64,000 nucleotides of DNA from HK1 sp965215295. Its GTDB lineage: Bacteria; Pseudomonadota; Gammaproteobacteria; HK1. Below, one piece after another: positions 10,201 through 17,815 of this stretch (positions are counted from its first letter, which is position 1; every line of letters begins with the position of its first letter). Both the position numbers and the translations under genes were made by a program. Under the pieces are notes generated by a model. It was not told where the DNA came from and did no database searches. It was given only the letters and a program-made list of their open reading frames with translations. The stretch lies in NCBI GenBank assembly GCA_965215295.1, contig OZ244045.1, positions 3,038,001 through 3,102,000 on the forward strand, given 5' to 3'.

Positions 10201-11327
10201 ACGAGGCGCTGACCACCAGCGACGAAGCGCGATTCGCCGTGATGGCGCAAAGCCTGGAGCGGCTCGCCGCGTCCGGGAGCGGGGGAGGGGACGAGACCAG
10301 AGGCAGGCCCGGAGATGGGGCCGGGGTTGGTGACGGGGACGGAGATGGAGCCGACGTCCGAGCCGCAGGCAGGAGCGAGGACGGGACCGGAGCCGAAGAC
10401 GGGGCTGGGGGTGGGGTCGGAGACGGTGACGGAAACGAGGTCCGAGACGATGACGAAGCCGAGGTCCGAGCCGCGGACAGGACCGGTGACGGAGCCGGGA
10501 GCCGCCGCCAGATCTTCTACCTCTCCGCGCGCCGGCACGAGCCCGCGCTTTGGCAACAGGCCACCGGAGCCAGACCGGCGGTGGTCGATCTGGCGGCGGT
10601 GCGCTTTCCTTCGGAGGCATCCGCTCCGGAGGACTATCGGGTCGAGGCGCCTCCCTCCCTTCCCACCCCGAACGGGCGGAGCGCCGAGACCTACGCCAGC
10701 CTCCTGGGCGTGCCGCCCCGCCTGGACCCGCACCGGCCGGAGGGCGGCATCCACCTGTTCCACCTGCTCCGCGATGACCTGACGCTTCTCCACACTCTGA
10801 TGGACGTCTGGCGCATCGGCAGTCTCGGCCAGCTCGAAGTCCTGCTCGCGAGCGACGCCGCGCCGTCCGCTCTCCCGGCCGAGGACCTGCGCCACCGGCT
10901 CCGGCAGCGGGGCCGGGTCGTTTGGACATGGATCGAGCTGTGGCGCCAGGGCCGAGGCAAACCCGTGGACCGGGGGGTGCTGGAGCAATGCCCCGCGGTT
11001 TCGGCCATATTCATCGATCGGGTCGTGGATCTCGCCGCGCAGGTGCAAGGCGACGGCGCAGCGCTCGTTCAGGCGTTGCGCGACGGCGAGATGGATCGAT
11101 TCCGGTCCCGCAAGATCGACGAACTCGAGCAGTGGCTGGCCGACGAGAGCTACACCGACGATCGGGATCGACTGAACGGCGAGGAGCGCCGCCGCCTGAC
11201 ATTGCAGCGAGTGGCGCCGGTGACGGCGGCCGACGCGGCCGACGTCAACCAAGTGGTGAACTGGCTGGAAGCGGCCGGCGAAGGCCCCGATGATCGGGGG
11301 AACGCCTCCGGCGACGGTTCCTCATGA
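7284..11327 (+). CDS. SbcC/YhaN-like AAA ATPase with low-complexity inserts
   Basis: A 1347-residue protein from ATG 7284, overlapping the phosphoesterase stop. It begins with a Rad50/RecN-type head (GPNAIGKSSLARALEYLL, Walker A near residue 36), continues through long charged coiled coils, and has two adjacent hydrophobic segments at about 402-443 as in YhaN, so the hook region may touch the membrane. The second head half has a signature-like LSSGTRMQLLLALR and Walker B PLFLDEALTTSD near 968. Two unusual inserts occur: a Ser-Asp repeat at about 592-697 and a Gly-Asp-rich stretch at about 997-1072, between Walker B and the final head strand (RQIFYLSARRHE). After the head there is an extra C-terminal domain of about 240 residues that I do not recognise. 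Likely role: DNA-end processing or nucleolytic defence together with the upstream subunit. Confidence 0.8.
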   Translation: MRLRKLAIHALPGIEPGFTFEPPDAGINVVTGPNAIGKSSLARALEYLLATRGSDPPALFLEAEFESGDARWQVSRNGNRIDWRRNGEVVSRPALPGADRIGLFRLSVENLLDDDDADDKALAERLWRELHGNFDLSEPRIEITRRFARHEAGKLAEAGKGRRRVESEYADLQRQETELPDLARRIEKAEAAGARCEHLRQALRLADAIDARKAQETALQRFPPNMDRLRGDEIEQLDERERKTRELREELRDRRRDLEAAVADRDRTGLARSTPAPEDMRATEERLRWLDGKSIERNNAKAARAEAGAALHDALVHFNRDGDPPRLDAGACRRAEDVTGPLIAAQVRRRELGEQLDLAGETPEAAEMERQRNGVEALRAWLAGHAAEPGRARAALSKLPRIVSWVALAGAALATLAAFIQGALVASAGALAALVAFGLGLFLQRARQPAAPPPTDEAERRFRETGLVPPPQWSEQAVRKHLSDVVEARLNALTLQQARAAGAERIALQIRETDAEIEKLEERQAALADEIGLDPRLPAAEFQRFVQLCSEWDKARTRHVEQRARLDLLDREIAEAARLVGDFLGRWRATGDAAADDSAGDSADDSAGDSADDSAGDSTDDSADDSAGDSTDDSADDSADDSAGGSTDDSASDSADDSAGGSTGDSGDDSADDSTDDFPGDSADDSAGDSTGGSARRSDPIHLRAAFDDLEQRNQAATDACHRIRGCEADIRSLEQRIAEIDEEVESLFAQAGVESRERATLVGRIERLPQWKEATDALHTANTEEALVRARLAEQPDLVALDLVALADGGERARLQADHDTSAGAADEYASLLRQRTAIETRLADAGKDRKLEQAAAAEDRAKQALEDKRDEALLAAATDTLLGDVERAFVAEHEPVVLRRARKVFAEVTAGAFDLRLHGDGAFVAHDIRQGAARALSQLSSGTRMQLLLALRVAWIETREQGGEAWPLFLDEALTTSDEARFAVMAQSLERLAASGSGGGDETRGRPGDGAGVGDGDGDGADVRAAGRSEDGTGAEDGAGGGVGDGDGNEVRDDDEAEVRAADRTGDGAGSRRQIFYLSARRHEPALWQQATGARPAVVDLAAVRFPSEASAPEDYRVEAPPSLPTPNGRSAETYASLLGVPPRLDPHRPEGGIHLFHLLRDDLTLLHTLMDVWRIGSLGQLEVLLASDAAPSALPAEDLRHRLRQRGRVVWTWIELWRQGRGKPVDRGVLEQCPAVSAIFIDRVVDLAAQVQGDGAALVQALRDGEMDRFRSRKIDELEQWLADESYTDDRDRLNGEERRRLTLQRVAPVTAADAADVNQVVNWLEAAGEGPDDRGNASGDGSS
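9055..9375 (+). repeat. Ser-Asp coding repeat (12-bp based) inside the ATPase gene
   Basis: About 320 bp are built from variants of GACGATTCCGCG, encoding DDSA, GDST, DDSA and similar units for roughly 105 residues. The 12-bp period keeps the frame, so copy number can change without breaking the gene. The block interrupts a coiled-coil region and resembles the SD repeats of surface proteins in composition only. Confidence 0.9.
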
Positions 11328-11363
11328 GCATGAGTCGGCGGATCTCCGTCGAGTCGGCGCGCC

Positions 11364-12233
11364 TCAGCGGGACGGCGCCCGGAAGCTCGCGATGGCCCGG
11401 CTCGCCACCGCGGCCATGACCAGCCCGCCGCCGATCAGGGTCGCCACGCTCGGCCGCTCGTCGATGGCGAGCCACACCCACATCGGGGACAGGATGAACT
11501 CGATGAGGATGAGCAGCGTGAGCTCCGCCCCCGGCACGTGACGCGAGCTCCAGGTGAAGATCACGTGAACGCCGCCGGAGAGCAGCGCTCCCCAGAAGAG
11601 CAGCAGCGCGGCGTCGTGCCAGGAGATCGAGAGCATCCAGCCGCTCATGAATCCGGCGTTCACGCCTCCGAGCACGGTGCCCAGGATGACCACCGGCAGC
11701 ATGTTCACGCTGCGTCCCTTGCGCAGAACGACCACGAACGCTCCGAAGCTGAACGCGGCCGTCACCGCGAGCGCGTTGCCGATCAGGGTCCCGGCGCCCA
11801 GCCCGTCCCACAGCATCGCCCCCATCCCCGCAAGCGCCACGCCCATCGCGATCCACACGCCGCGCTCGACCGCCTCTCCCAGCACAATCCACCCGAGCAG
11901 GGCGGTAAAGAAGGGCGCCGCGCTCAGCGTGAACATGGCGTTGGCCACCGTGGTGTAGGTCAGGGCAAGGATGAAGCAGGTATTGACCGCGGCGATGGCC
12001 ACGCTTCCGAACAACGCCCACGGACGCAGCTCCCGCAAGGCGCCCCGCACGCGCCAACCGTTCTGCACCACGAAGACGACGCCGAGCGCGATGGCGAGGA
12101 AGCAGGACCGATAGAAGATGATCTGCCAGCCGTCGGCCGAATCCATGGATCGGACGATCAGGCCGTTCGCGGAGTTGGCGATCGAGCTCGCGATCACCAG
12201 GAGCAGGGCCAGGCGGTAGTGGTCGGTCTGCAT
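11364..12233 (-). CDS. EamA/DMT-family membrane transporter
   Basis: A 289-residue protein from ATG 12233 with ten hydrophobic segments in two repeated halves, the layout of EamA drug/metabolite exporters. Recognisable family positions are NSANGLIVRS in the first helix, YRSCFLA, SAAPFFTALLGWIVLGE at the end of the first half and ALLSGGVHVIFTWSSRHVPGAE in the second half. Substrates range from amino acids to metabolites and cannot be read from sequence. It converges on the SbcC-like gene, with 36 bp between the stops. Upstream is an 85-bp tandem repeat and then an enolase-superfamily gene on the same strand, so the two may share a catabolic context. Confidence 0.85.
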   Translation of the reverse strand: MQTDHYRLALLLVIASSIANSANGLIVRSMDSADGWQIIFYRSCFLAIALGVVFVVQNGWRVRGALRELRPWALFGSVAIAAVNTCFILALTYTTVANAMFTLSAAPFFTALLGWIVLGEAVERGVWIAMGVALAGMGAMLWDGLGAGTLIGNALAVTAAFSFGAFVVVLRKGRSVNMLPVVILGTVLGGVNAGFMSGWMLSISWHDAALLLFWGALLSGGVHVIFTWSSRHVPGAELTLLILIEFILSPMWVWLAIDERPSVATLIGGGLVMAAVASRAIASFRAPSR

Positions 12234-12288
12234 GGATCGCGGGCCCACGGCACATCTGGAGGTCAGGGGGTCACGCCGGGATGCCTCG

Positions 12289-12458
12289 TCGTGCGGAGGG
12301 GGCATCGAACGCGAGCTTTCTTTTCAAGGACGCGGTTTCCACGGTCGGCCGGCCCGGCAGGCGCTACAGATGGTCGTGCGGAGGGGGCATCGAACGCGAG
12401 CTTTCTTTTCAAGGACGCGATTTCCACGGTCGGCCAGCCCGGCGGGCGCTACAGATGG
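12289..12458. repeat. Two tandem copies of an 85-bp unit at the 3' end of an enolase-superfamily gene
   Basis: Copies at 12289-12373 and 12374-12458 share GTGCGGAGGGGGCATCGAAC and CGAGCTTTCTTTTCAAGGAC with only a few differences. The copy nearer the gene contains its last three codons and stop (12449-12457), so the unit arose by duplicating the gene tail and adjacent spacer. I see no coding or RNA signal in the unit. Confidence 0.9.
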
Positions 12459-13606
12459 TCACCGACATCGGTGAACGACTCGTGCATGGTGACGAACCCG
12501 GACAGATCGTCGACGGGCGACTCGATGCCGATCCCGGGAACGTCGACCATGTGGAGCCTGCCTTCGAAGATCCCGGTCGCGGGGTCGACGATGCGGCTGC
12601 GCAGCGGGTTCGGATTCGCGTCCACTTCCAGCAGACCGTCTCCGCCCGCCGCCGCGAGCACGTGCGCGGAGTGCATGAGCCCGACTCCGCCCGACAGCCA
12701 GTGGGGGCAGTAGGTGCAGTTGTGCTTCAGCGCGCTGCGCGCGATGGCCAAGCAGCCGTCGACCCCGCCCCACTTGCCGATGTCCGGCTGCACGAACGCC
12801 AGGTAGGAGAACGCGGTCCGGAACACGTCCATGTCGCGCAGGTTCTCACCGCCCGCGAGCGGGAGCAGGGTCGAATCGCGCAGGGCGCGCCAGTCGCCGG
12901 CCGGAGCCTCCGCCAGCATCGGCTCCTCCCACCAGTCGACCTCCATCTCCTCGAGCATCGGGACCCGGGCGATGGCCTCGTCGAGCGACCAGCGCTGGTT
13001 CGCATCGACGAACAGCCGCTCCCCTTCCTTCATCGAGAGCCGCAGGCCGTGAAGGTTGCGCCGGTCCGTCTCGTCGCCGAACCCGATCTTCAGCTTGAAC
13101 GCCCGGTGCCCGGCTTCCCGGGCGCGCACCGAGACCTCCACGGAGTCGGTCGGGTTCAGTCCGCTCGCGTAGACCGGCACGGTCTCGGCGGCGTCCGGGT
13201 CGAGCGCGCGGCGCAGCGGAAGGGCTGCTCGACGCGCCGCGAGATCCCACAGGGCCTGATTCGTCGCCGCGAGCACCGAGGAGATCGGCCCCGGCTCCGC
13301 CGACTGCACCGCGAGCACGCGGAGCCGGTCCGCGAGCCGGATGCAGGTCGTCCCCGGGGTCTCGACCGTCGCTCCGAGCAACGGCTCGGGCAGCACCCGG
13401 CAGGCGAGGGCCGCACGGTAGGCGCAGGTGATGCTCGGGAAGTTGCCCCAGAGCTCGCCCCATCCGGCATGGCCGTCGGTGTCCTCGATCCGCAGCAGGG
13501 CGGAGACCCGGGCCGGAATCGAGCCGAACGAGGTCGCGACCGGCGTGTCGATCTTCGCCTCCAGCGCATACACATCGAGGCGGGCGATCCGGAAGGCGTC
13601 GCTCAT
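12449..13606 (-). CDS. Mandelate racemase/muconate lactonizing enzyme family protein (enolase superfamily)
   Basis: A 385-residue protein from ATG 13606. The enolase-superfamily barrel is clear: FKLKIGFGDE (K-x-K), LFVDANQRW (first metal Asp), WWEEPM (second metal ligand Glu), LAGGENL, QPDIGKWGG, and YCPHWLSGGVGL near the C-terminus, where the His would be the second acid/base as in the mandelate racemase subgroup. Such enzymes abstract a proton alpha to a carboxylate, as sugar-acid dehydratases or racemases. The substrate cannot be named. The neighbouring EamA transporter on the same strand could move its substrate or product. The 3' end lies in a tandem duplication. Confidence 0.85.
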   Translation of the reverse strand: MSDAFRIARLDVYALEAKIDTPVATSFGSIPARVSALLRIEDTDGHAGWGELWGNFPSITCAYRAALACRVLPEPLLGATVETPGTTCIRLADRLRVLAVQSAEPGPISSVLAATNQALWDLAARRAALPLRRALDPDAAETVPVYASGLNPTDSVEVSVRAREAGHRAFKLKIGFGDETDRRNLHGLRLSMKEGERLFVDANQRWSLDEAIARVPMLEEMEVDWWEEPMLAEAPAGDWRALRDSTLLPLAGGENLRDMDVFRTAFSYLAFVQPDIGKWGGVDGCLAIARSALKHNCTYCPHWLSGGVGLMHSAHVLAAAGGDGLLEVDANPNPLRSRIVDPATGIFEGRLHMVDVPGIGIESPVDDLSGFVTMHESFTDVGDHL

Positions 13607-13654
13607 GGAACGGATCTTCGACCTCGCATCACGTACGCCCTGAAGCCTTCTCGC

Positions 13655-13903
13655 TCAATCCGTCCTCTCGTCAGCCGGCGAAGGAGGCATATCCGGTGCA
13701 GCCCGAAGGAAGGCGACCGCTCGTTCCCGATCGTCGCCCGCACCGTGTTCGCGCAAGAACCCCTCCGCATCCACGCCCCCGGCCTTCCGAGCGGCTGCCG
13801 TGGAGACGAACCGGTTCGGCGATACGCCGTCACGACGCGCATATCGCCCGGCGGCCGCTTCGAGCGAGGCCGGTGAATGGAGCGGGACCCGAGCATTGTC
13901 CAT
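13655..13903 (-). CDS. HicB/CopG-like ribbon-helix-helix antitoxin
   Basis: An 82-residue protein from ATG 13903 with GATGAGGG upstream as a possible ribosome-binding site. It begins MDNARVPLHSPASLEAAA and continues RYARRDGVSPNRFVSTAAARK, the HicB-family-antitoxin pattern of a short strand and two helices, with a hydrophilic tail ending PADERTD. These are DNA-binding antitoxins that normally accompany a HicA or similar toxin. No toxin frame is intact beside it: the 140 bp between its start and the IS3 left end give only a short in-frame fragment. The IS3 element has probably removed the partner, leaving an orphan antitoxin. Confidence 0.6.
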   Translation of the reverse strand: MDNARVPLHSPASLEAAAGRYARRDGVSPNRFVSTAAARKAGGVDAEGFLREHGAGDDRERAVAFLRAAPDMPPSPADERTD

Positions 13904-14040
13904 CTTCGCACCCTCATCAAGAATCTTGCCGGCGTCGGCACCGCGATACGGAGAATCCTTCTGCGCCGATGAAGTCCCGTCGGCTGTGCGCCACCAGCAC
14001 GCCAGTCGACTGTCGGCAGCAATCTCGAGCACCATTTCGT

Positions 14041-14990
14041 TCATCGTTGAGACACAGGGTACCCTTGAAATGAGTGAGGGCGGCGGATGTGAATAGCGAT
14101 GAGAGCAGACAGAGAGCCCGTGACGTGGATGGACGCTGACGCGCCGGCCTTGGGGGGCGAGGAGCGCAGCGACGAGACCCCCAAGGCCGAGACCGGACAA
14201 GCACGCCGGGCGCCGGATCCGGAGGTCGTGGCCAAGCCCACTCGGCGCCAGTTCACCGCCGAGTACCGGTTGCGGATCATCGAGGAGACGGACCGCTGCA
14301 CTCGTCCCGGCGAGGTCGGACGGCTGCTTCGCCGCGAGGGTCTGTATACCTCGCATCTGTCGGCATGGCGCAAGGCGCGAGGCATTGGCTCGCTGCGGGG
14401 CCTGACGCCGAGTGGGGTGGATGGTCACCGAGCGCGAAAGCGCCGCCCTGGCCAGCCGGCTCATCGAGCAATCGTGCCTCAAGCAGGGCATCGAGCCCCA
14501 GGTGCTCACCCTGCATTCGGACCGCGGCGCACCCATGACCAGCAAGTGCACCGCCCAACTGCTCGCCGACCTCGGCGTCACCCGCTCTCTGAGCCGCCCC
14601 CGGGTCAGCGACGACAACCCCTTCTCCGAGGCGCAGTTCAAGACCCTGAAGTACCACCCCGGCTTTCCCGGGCGCTTCGCAGACATCGCCGCCGCGACCG
14701 CCTTCTGCCGGTCCTTCTTCCCCTGGTACAACACCGAGCACCGCCATGGCGGAATCGCGATGCTCACCCCCGATGACGTCCATCACGGGCGGGCCCGGCG
14801 CATCGTTGAGAAACGCCAACGCACCCTGCATCGCGCCTGGACCCGGCACCCGGAACGATTCGTTCACGGAAGCCCGAAACCCCAACCTCTTCCCACCGAG
14901 GTCTGGATCAACCCACCGCACGCGGCGACGACGCCGCAGATTGCTCAGTAAATGCTGACCGCGACTGTCTCAATGTCGTTGACAGGTTCC
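14041..14990 (+). mobile_element. IS3-family insertion sequence with internal deletion
   Basis: The left end starts near CGTTGAGACACAGGGTACCC (14044) and the right end near ACTGTCTCAATGTCGTTGAC (14964), with TTGAGACA as a short terminal inverted repeat. At about 950 bp it is shorter than a typical IS3 element (about 1.2-1.5 kb), because the middle of the transposase is missing. Its left end recurs at 17.8 kb and its right end at 1.6 kb. Confidence 0.8.
14099..14951 (+). pseudogene. IS3-family transposase, OrfA joined to the C-terminal part of OrfB
   Basis: The 5' part encodes the OrfA helix-turn-helix (RRQFTAEYRLRIIEETDRC, then a second helix LYTSHLSAWRKARG). Near 14405 the sequence jumps into the OrfB integrase core in another frame: VGWMVTERESAALASRL, LTLHSDRG (second catalytic Asp), FSEAQFKTLKY (catalytic Glu), and the tail ending TTPQIAQ at 14951. 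The OrfB start and first catalytic Asp are absent, so roughly 150-200 residues are deleted. It cannot be an active transposase, but it could be mobilised in trans by a complete copy. Confidence 0.85.
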
Positions 14991-15383
14991 GTCGCCCCCG
15001 CCATCGAGCGCTGGACGCGCGACGGCATGGAGGTGCACGCCGTCGCGCTCCATCCAAATGAGCACGAGAGGAGCGCGCTCGAGGCGCTCGCGCGCCGGTG
15101 CACCGGCGGCCGCTTCCAGCCGCTCGTCCTGAGCGAAGAGGACACGAGATCCGCCGCCGGGCAGGCAATGGCCCGCCATCGCCCCGCCCTGCTCGCCGGA
15201 CCCGCCAGTGAGAGAGCGCTGTGGACCGCCGGGCTGCACAGGGAAGGCGCAAAAGTCGCATACAACGTGCGCTACATCCCGCCGCGCGCGATGGATGCCG
15301 AAAACGCGGCGGAGACCGAGCACTGGTGCCGGCGCATCAAGCAGATGCGCACGCGCCGCGCCGACCTGCTGGCCACCTACTGA
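14952..15383 (+). pseudogene. Uncharacterised protein truncated at its 5' end by the IS3 element
   Basis: An open frame of 143 codons whose first 14 codons are IS3 right-end sequence; the real protein begins upstream of APAIERWTRDG and has lost its start. Segments such as VALHPNEHERSALEALARR and AGQAMARHRPALLAGPASERALW look like a real globular protein but I do not recognise the family. It is the first of several genes on the plus strand with CTC/GTC-rich codon use that differs from the CTG-rich flanking genes. Confidence 0.5.
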
Positions 15384-15462
15384 CGCACGGCCGACAGGCG
15401 TCGGAGCAGCACCCCCATCCATACCCGCTGCGCGTCGAGCGCATACAGCAATGGAGAGACCC

Positions 15463-15855
15463 ATGTGCCTACGAGATATCGCCGTCCTGCTCATCACGCT
15501 CACAGCGCTCGCAGGCTGCGCGCCGACCATCGTCACCCCCGCCGCCCTGGACGGAGACAGGGCCGGCGCAACCGTCACGATGGGCGCATCGGTCGGAGAC
15601 TGGGACCAGATCGACTGGCCGAGCGCGGCCGATGAGGCCGCCAAGCGGTGCTCGGCATGGGGATACACGCGCGCCGAGCCCTTCTCCGACGTGCGCCGCA
15701 GATGCGTCAGCGAGACGAGCTACACGATCACCTCGATGCCAACGCCCTACATCCACCCGAGCCTCCCGTATGCGCCGATGAGCACGGGACACGCCACCAC
15801 GTCATCGCACTGCAATGAGTGGGAGGTCACGCTCATCTACCAGTGCCTCGACTGA
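15463..15855 (+). CDS. YecR-like lipoprotein
   Basis: A 130-residue protein from ATG 15463 with GGAGAG just upstream. The N-terminus is a lipoprotein signal peptide: short charged start, hydrophobic IAVLLITLTAL, lipobox LAGC. The mature part matches the small YecR-like family: GDRAGATVTMGASVG, then WPSAADEAAKRCSAWGY, AEPF, and a closing pair of cysteines in CNEWEVTLIYQC. In YecR-type proteins the conserved Cys and aromatic residues form a small periplasmic domain of unknown function; the E. coli gene lies among flagellar genes, but no flagellar gene is near here. It sits inside the IS3-bounded island. Confidence 0.7.
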   Translation: MCLRDIAVLLITLTALAGCAPTIVTPAALDGDRAGATVTMGASVGDWDQIDWPSAADEAAKRCSAWGYTRAEPFSDVRRRCVSETSYTITSMPTPYIHPSLPYAPMSTGHATTSSHCNEWEVTLIYQCLD

Positions 15856-15917
15856 GGCACGCGGTAGCGCGGACAGCGCACAAAAGTGCAAAATCGAGAG
15901 CACGCGAGGACACGACC

Positions 15918-16391
15918 ATGCAGACACCAGCCGCAGAAGAGCTCGACCGCTGGGAGGCGCAGGCCGCCGACACGAGCAAGCCCGGAGGGCACCCGGAGAT
16001 CGACGCGCGCTCGCTCGAGATGACCCGCATCACCGTCGCGCGGATCGACGAGTGCCCCGAGCTCCTGCGCACCGGGCGCGAGAACATCGAGGACGCCGCG
16101 CACCAGAACGACGGCTACGTCCCGAAGGCCAGCACCGAGTGGCTCGAGATCCTCGAGACCCGTCCATGGAGCGAGATCCGAAAGATGCTGCTCGAGGAGT
16201 CCGACGAGGGCCAGCGCCTTCGCAGCTCGCACCCGTTCCACTTGGTCACAGAAGACGAGCGCCGCCGTATCAACGGCCACGAGGATCCAAAGTACGATCA
16301 CTGCTACAACCTCACCACCGAGGAGGTCCTCGCCCGCTGGCCAAGGCACGTAGAAACGAACCTCACGAAGGCGGAGCCAAGCGATCCATGA
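15918..16391 (+). CDS. Uncharacterised protein upstream of a nucleotidyltransferase-like gene
   Basis: A 157-residue, acidic, soluble protein from ATG 15918. I recognise no family; it has a helical middle (STEWLEILETRPWSEIRKML) and charged ends. Its stop overlaps the start of the next gene by 4 bp (ATGA at 16388-16391), so translation is coupled. This arrangement is common in toxin-antitoxin and defence pairs, where the upstream protein is the antidote, but that is inference. Confidence 0.6.
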   Translation: MQTPAAEELDRWEAQAADTSKPGGHPEIDARSLEMTRITVARIDECPELLRTGRENIEDAAHQNDGYVPKASTEWLEILETRPWSEIRKMLLEESDEGQRLRSSHPFHLVTEDERRRINGHEDPKYDHCYNLTTEEVLARWPRHVETNLTKAEPSDP

Positions 16392-17041
16392 CGCGCACGG
16401 AGATCGAACACGTCATCCGAGCCGCCGCCGAGGTCACCGGACAGGACACACTCATCGTCATCGGCAGCCAGGCAATCCTGGGCCAGCTCCCCGACGCACC
16501 CAGAGAGCTGCTCATCTCGAATGAGGCAGACCTCTACGCGCCGGACGCACCCGAGCTGTCCGACTACATCGACGGCGCCCTCGGCCGGGGCTCCTGGTTC
16601 TTCAGAACGCACGGCTACTACGCCGACGGCGTGAGTCCAACCACCGCCACCCTGCCCGAAGGATGGAAGAAAAGGCTCACGCCCATCTGCAACGCGAACA
16701 CGAACGGCGCCACCGGCTGGTGCATCGACGCCCACGACATCGCCGTCGCGAAGTACGCCGCCGGACGCGAGAAGGACCTCCGCTACCTCAAAGACATGTG
16801 GCTGAACGGGATCATCGACGCACCGACGCTCGATCGCAGGCTCCACAGCACGACGTTCAAGCCGACCGACAGGCCGAGGGACTGGATCGAGGGCGCCGTC
16901 CGCCGCCACCACGACGAGTGGCTGAACACCCTGGAGGCCAAGCGGGACGAGAGCTTCAGGCAGGAGAACACACGCGCCGGTCAGGCGGCCCTGATGGCGG
17001 CGCTCACGCGCGAGGAGAGGGGCAAGGCACCTACCGACTGA
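16388..17041 (+). CDS. DUF6036-type nucleotidyltransferase-like protein
   Basis: A 217-residue protein from ATG 16388. It begins like AbiEii/DUF6036 nucleotidyltransferases: a short helix, then LIVIGSQAILGQL (the G-S motif of the NTase fold) and a metal-binding acidic pair in NEADLYAPD. WCIDAHDIAVAKYAAGREKD matches the conserved C-terminal D-x2-x-K region of this group (usually HDLAASKL-A-R-KD). Such proteins are mostly poorly characterised; relatives in AbiE and MNT systems modify nucleic acids as toxins. Coupling to the upstream small gene suggests a two-component unit. The following gene starts 18 bp later. Confidence 0.7.
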   Translation: MTRTEIEHVIRAAAEVTGQDTLIVIGSQAILGQLPDAPRELLISNEADLYAPDAPELSDYIDGALGRGSWFFRTHGYYADGVSPTTATLPEGWKKRLTPICNANTNGATGWCIDAHDIAVAKYAAGREKDLRYLKDMWLNGIIDAPTLDRRLHSTTFKPTDRPRDWIEGAVRRHHDEWLNTLEAKRDESFRQENTRAGQAALMAALTREERGKAPTD

Positions 17042-17059
17042 GGAGGAGATCCGCACGCC

Positions 17060-17815
17060 ATGAAGATCCAGCTCGCCTCCGACCTCCACATCGAGTCCTG
17101 GCCCGGCCAGATCCCCAGCACCGAGGTCTTCGAGCCCGTCGAGGACCGCGACCTCCTCATCCTCGCCGGCGACATCCACGTCGGCATCCAGGCGCACTCG
17201 TTCCTCAAGCGCGAGACCGCAATCTCGCCGGTCGTCTACGTGCTCGGCAACCACGAGCACTACGCCCGCTACACGCACGACGCGCTCGTGAAGCTGTGGC
17301 GGCTCTCCGCCTGCGCGCTCCCCGGCCTGCACCTCCTCAGCGGAGATCTCTGCGAGGTCGCCGGCCTGCGCATCTACGGCTGCACCTGGTACTCGGGGCT
17401 CTGGCCCGCAACGAGCACGTACGACCGGGCGACCATCGCCGCCCACGTCAGCGACTTCCGCCTGCCCCGGGACGACGCAGGCGCCTGGACCGTCGACCGC
17501 CACGTCGAGACGCACCGCTCGGAGACGGCAGCAATGCGAGAGCACGCCGGCAACGTCGACGTCGTCGTCACCCACTGGCCGCCGACGCTCGACGCGCTCG
17601 ACCCGATCTTCACCCTCAAGAAGCGCGACCGCGCGCTGAACCCCTACTTCGTCAACGACGCCGAGGACCTCGTCCACGAGATGGAGGCGAAGCTCTGGGT
17701 GTCCGGCCACGTCCACCGCCCGCACGAGGCGCAGGTGGGGGAGACGCTCAGCGTCGGGAACCCTGCCGGGTACCGCAAAGAGCTGCGCCGAAACCCTCTC
17801 TGCCAACATCGTTGA
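17060..17815 (+). CDS. Calcineurin-like metallophosphoesterase, 3' end replaced by IS3 sequence
   Basis: A 251-residue protein from ATG 17060 with an excellent ribosome-binding site (AGGAGGAG at 17041). Metal-binding motifs of the family appear in order: ASDLHIE (D, H), LAGDIHVG (GD), LGNHEHY (GNHE), VVTHWPPT and SGHVHRP. Substrates in this family range from nucleotides to phosphoproteins. After SVGNPAGYRKE, where relatives usually run on for some 10-20 residues, the frame passes into IS3 left-end DNA and stops at 17813-17815, so the last residues are probably foreign. The catalytic core is complete and the protein may still work. Confidence 0.8.
   Translation: MKIQLASDLHIESWPGQIPSTEVFEPVEDRDLLILAGDIHVGIQAHSFLKRETAISPVVYVLGNHEHYARYTHDALVKLWRLSACALPGLHLLSGDLCEVAGLRIYGCTWYSGLWPATSTYDRATIAAHVSDFRLPRDDAGAWTVDRHVETHRSETAAMREHAGNVDVVVTHWPPTLDALDPIFTLKKRDRALNPYFVNDAEDLVHEMEAKLWVSGHVHRPHEAQVGETLSVGNPAGYRKELRRNPLCQHR

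Noticed and set aside
8539..10929. Long open frame (796 codons) antisense to the SbcC-like gene
   Set aside because: Arg/Pro-rich shadow of a GC-rich gene; the plus-strand frame has clear ATPase motifs at both ends.
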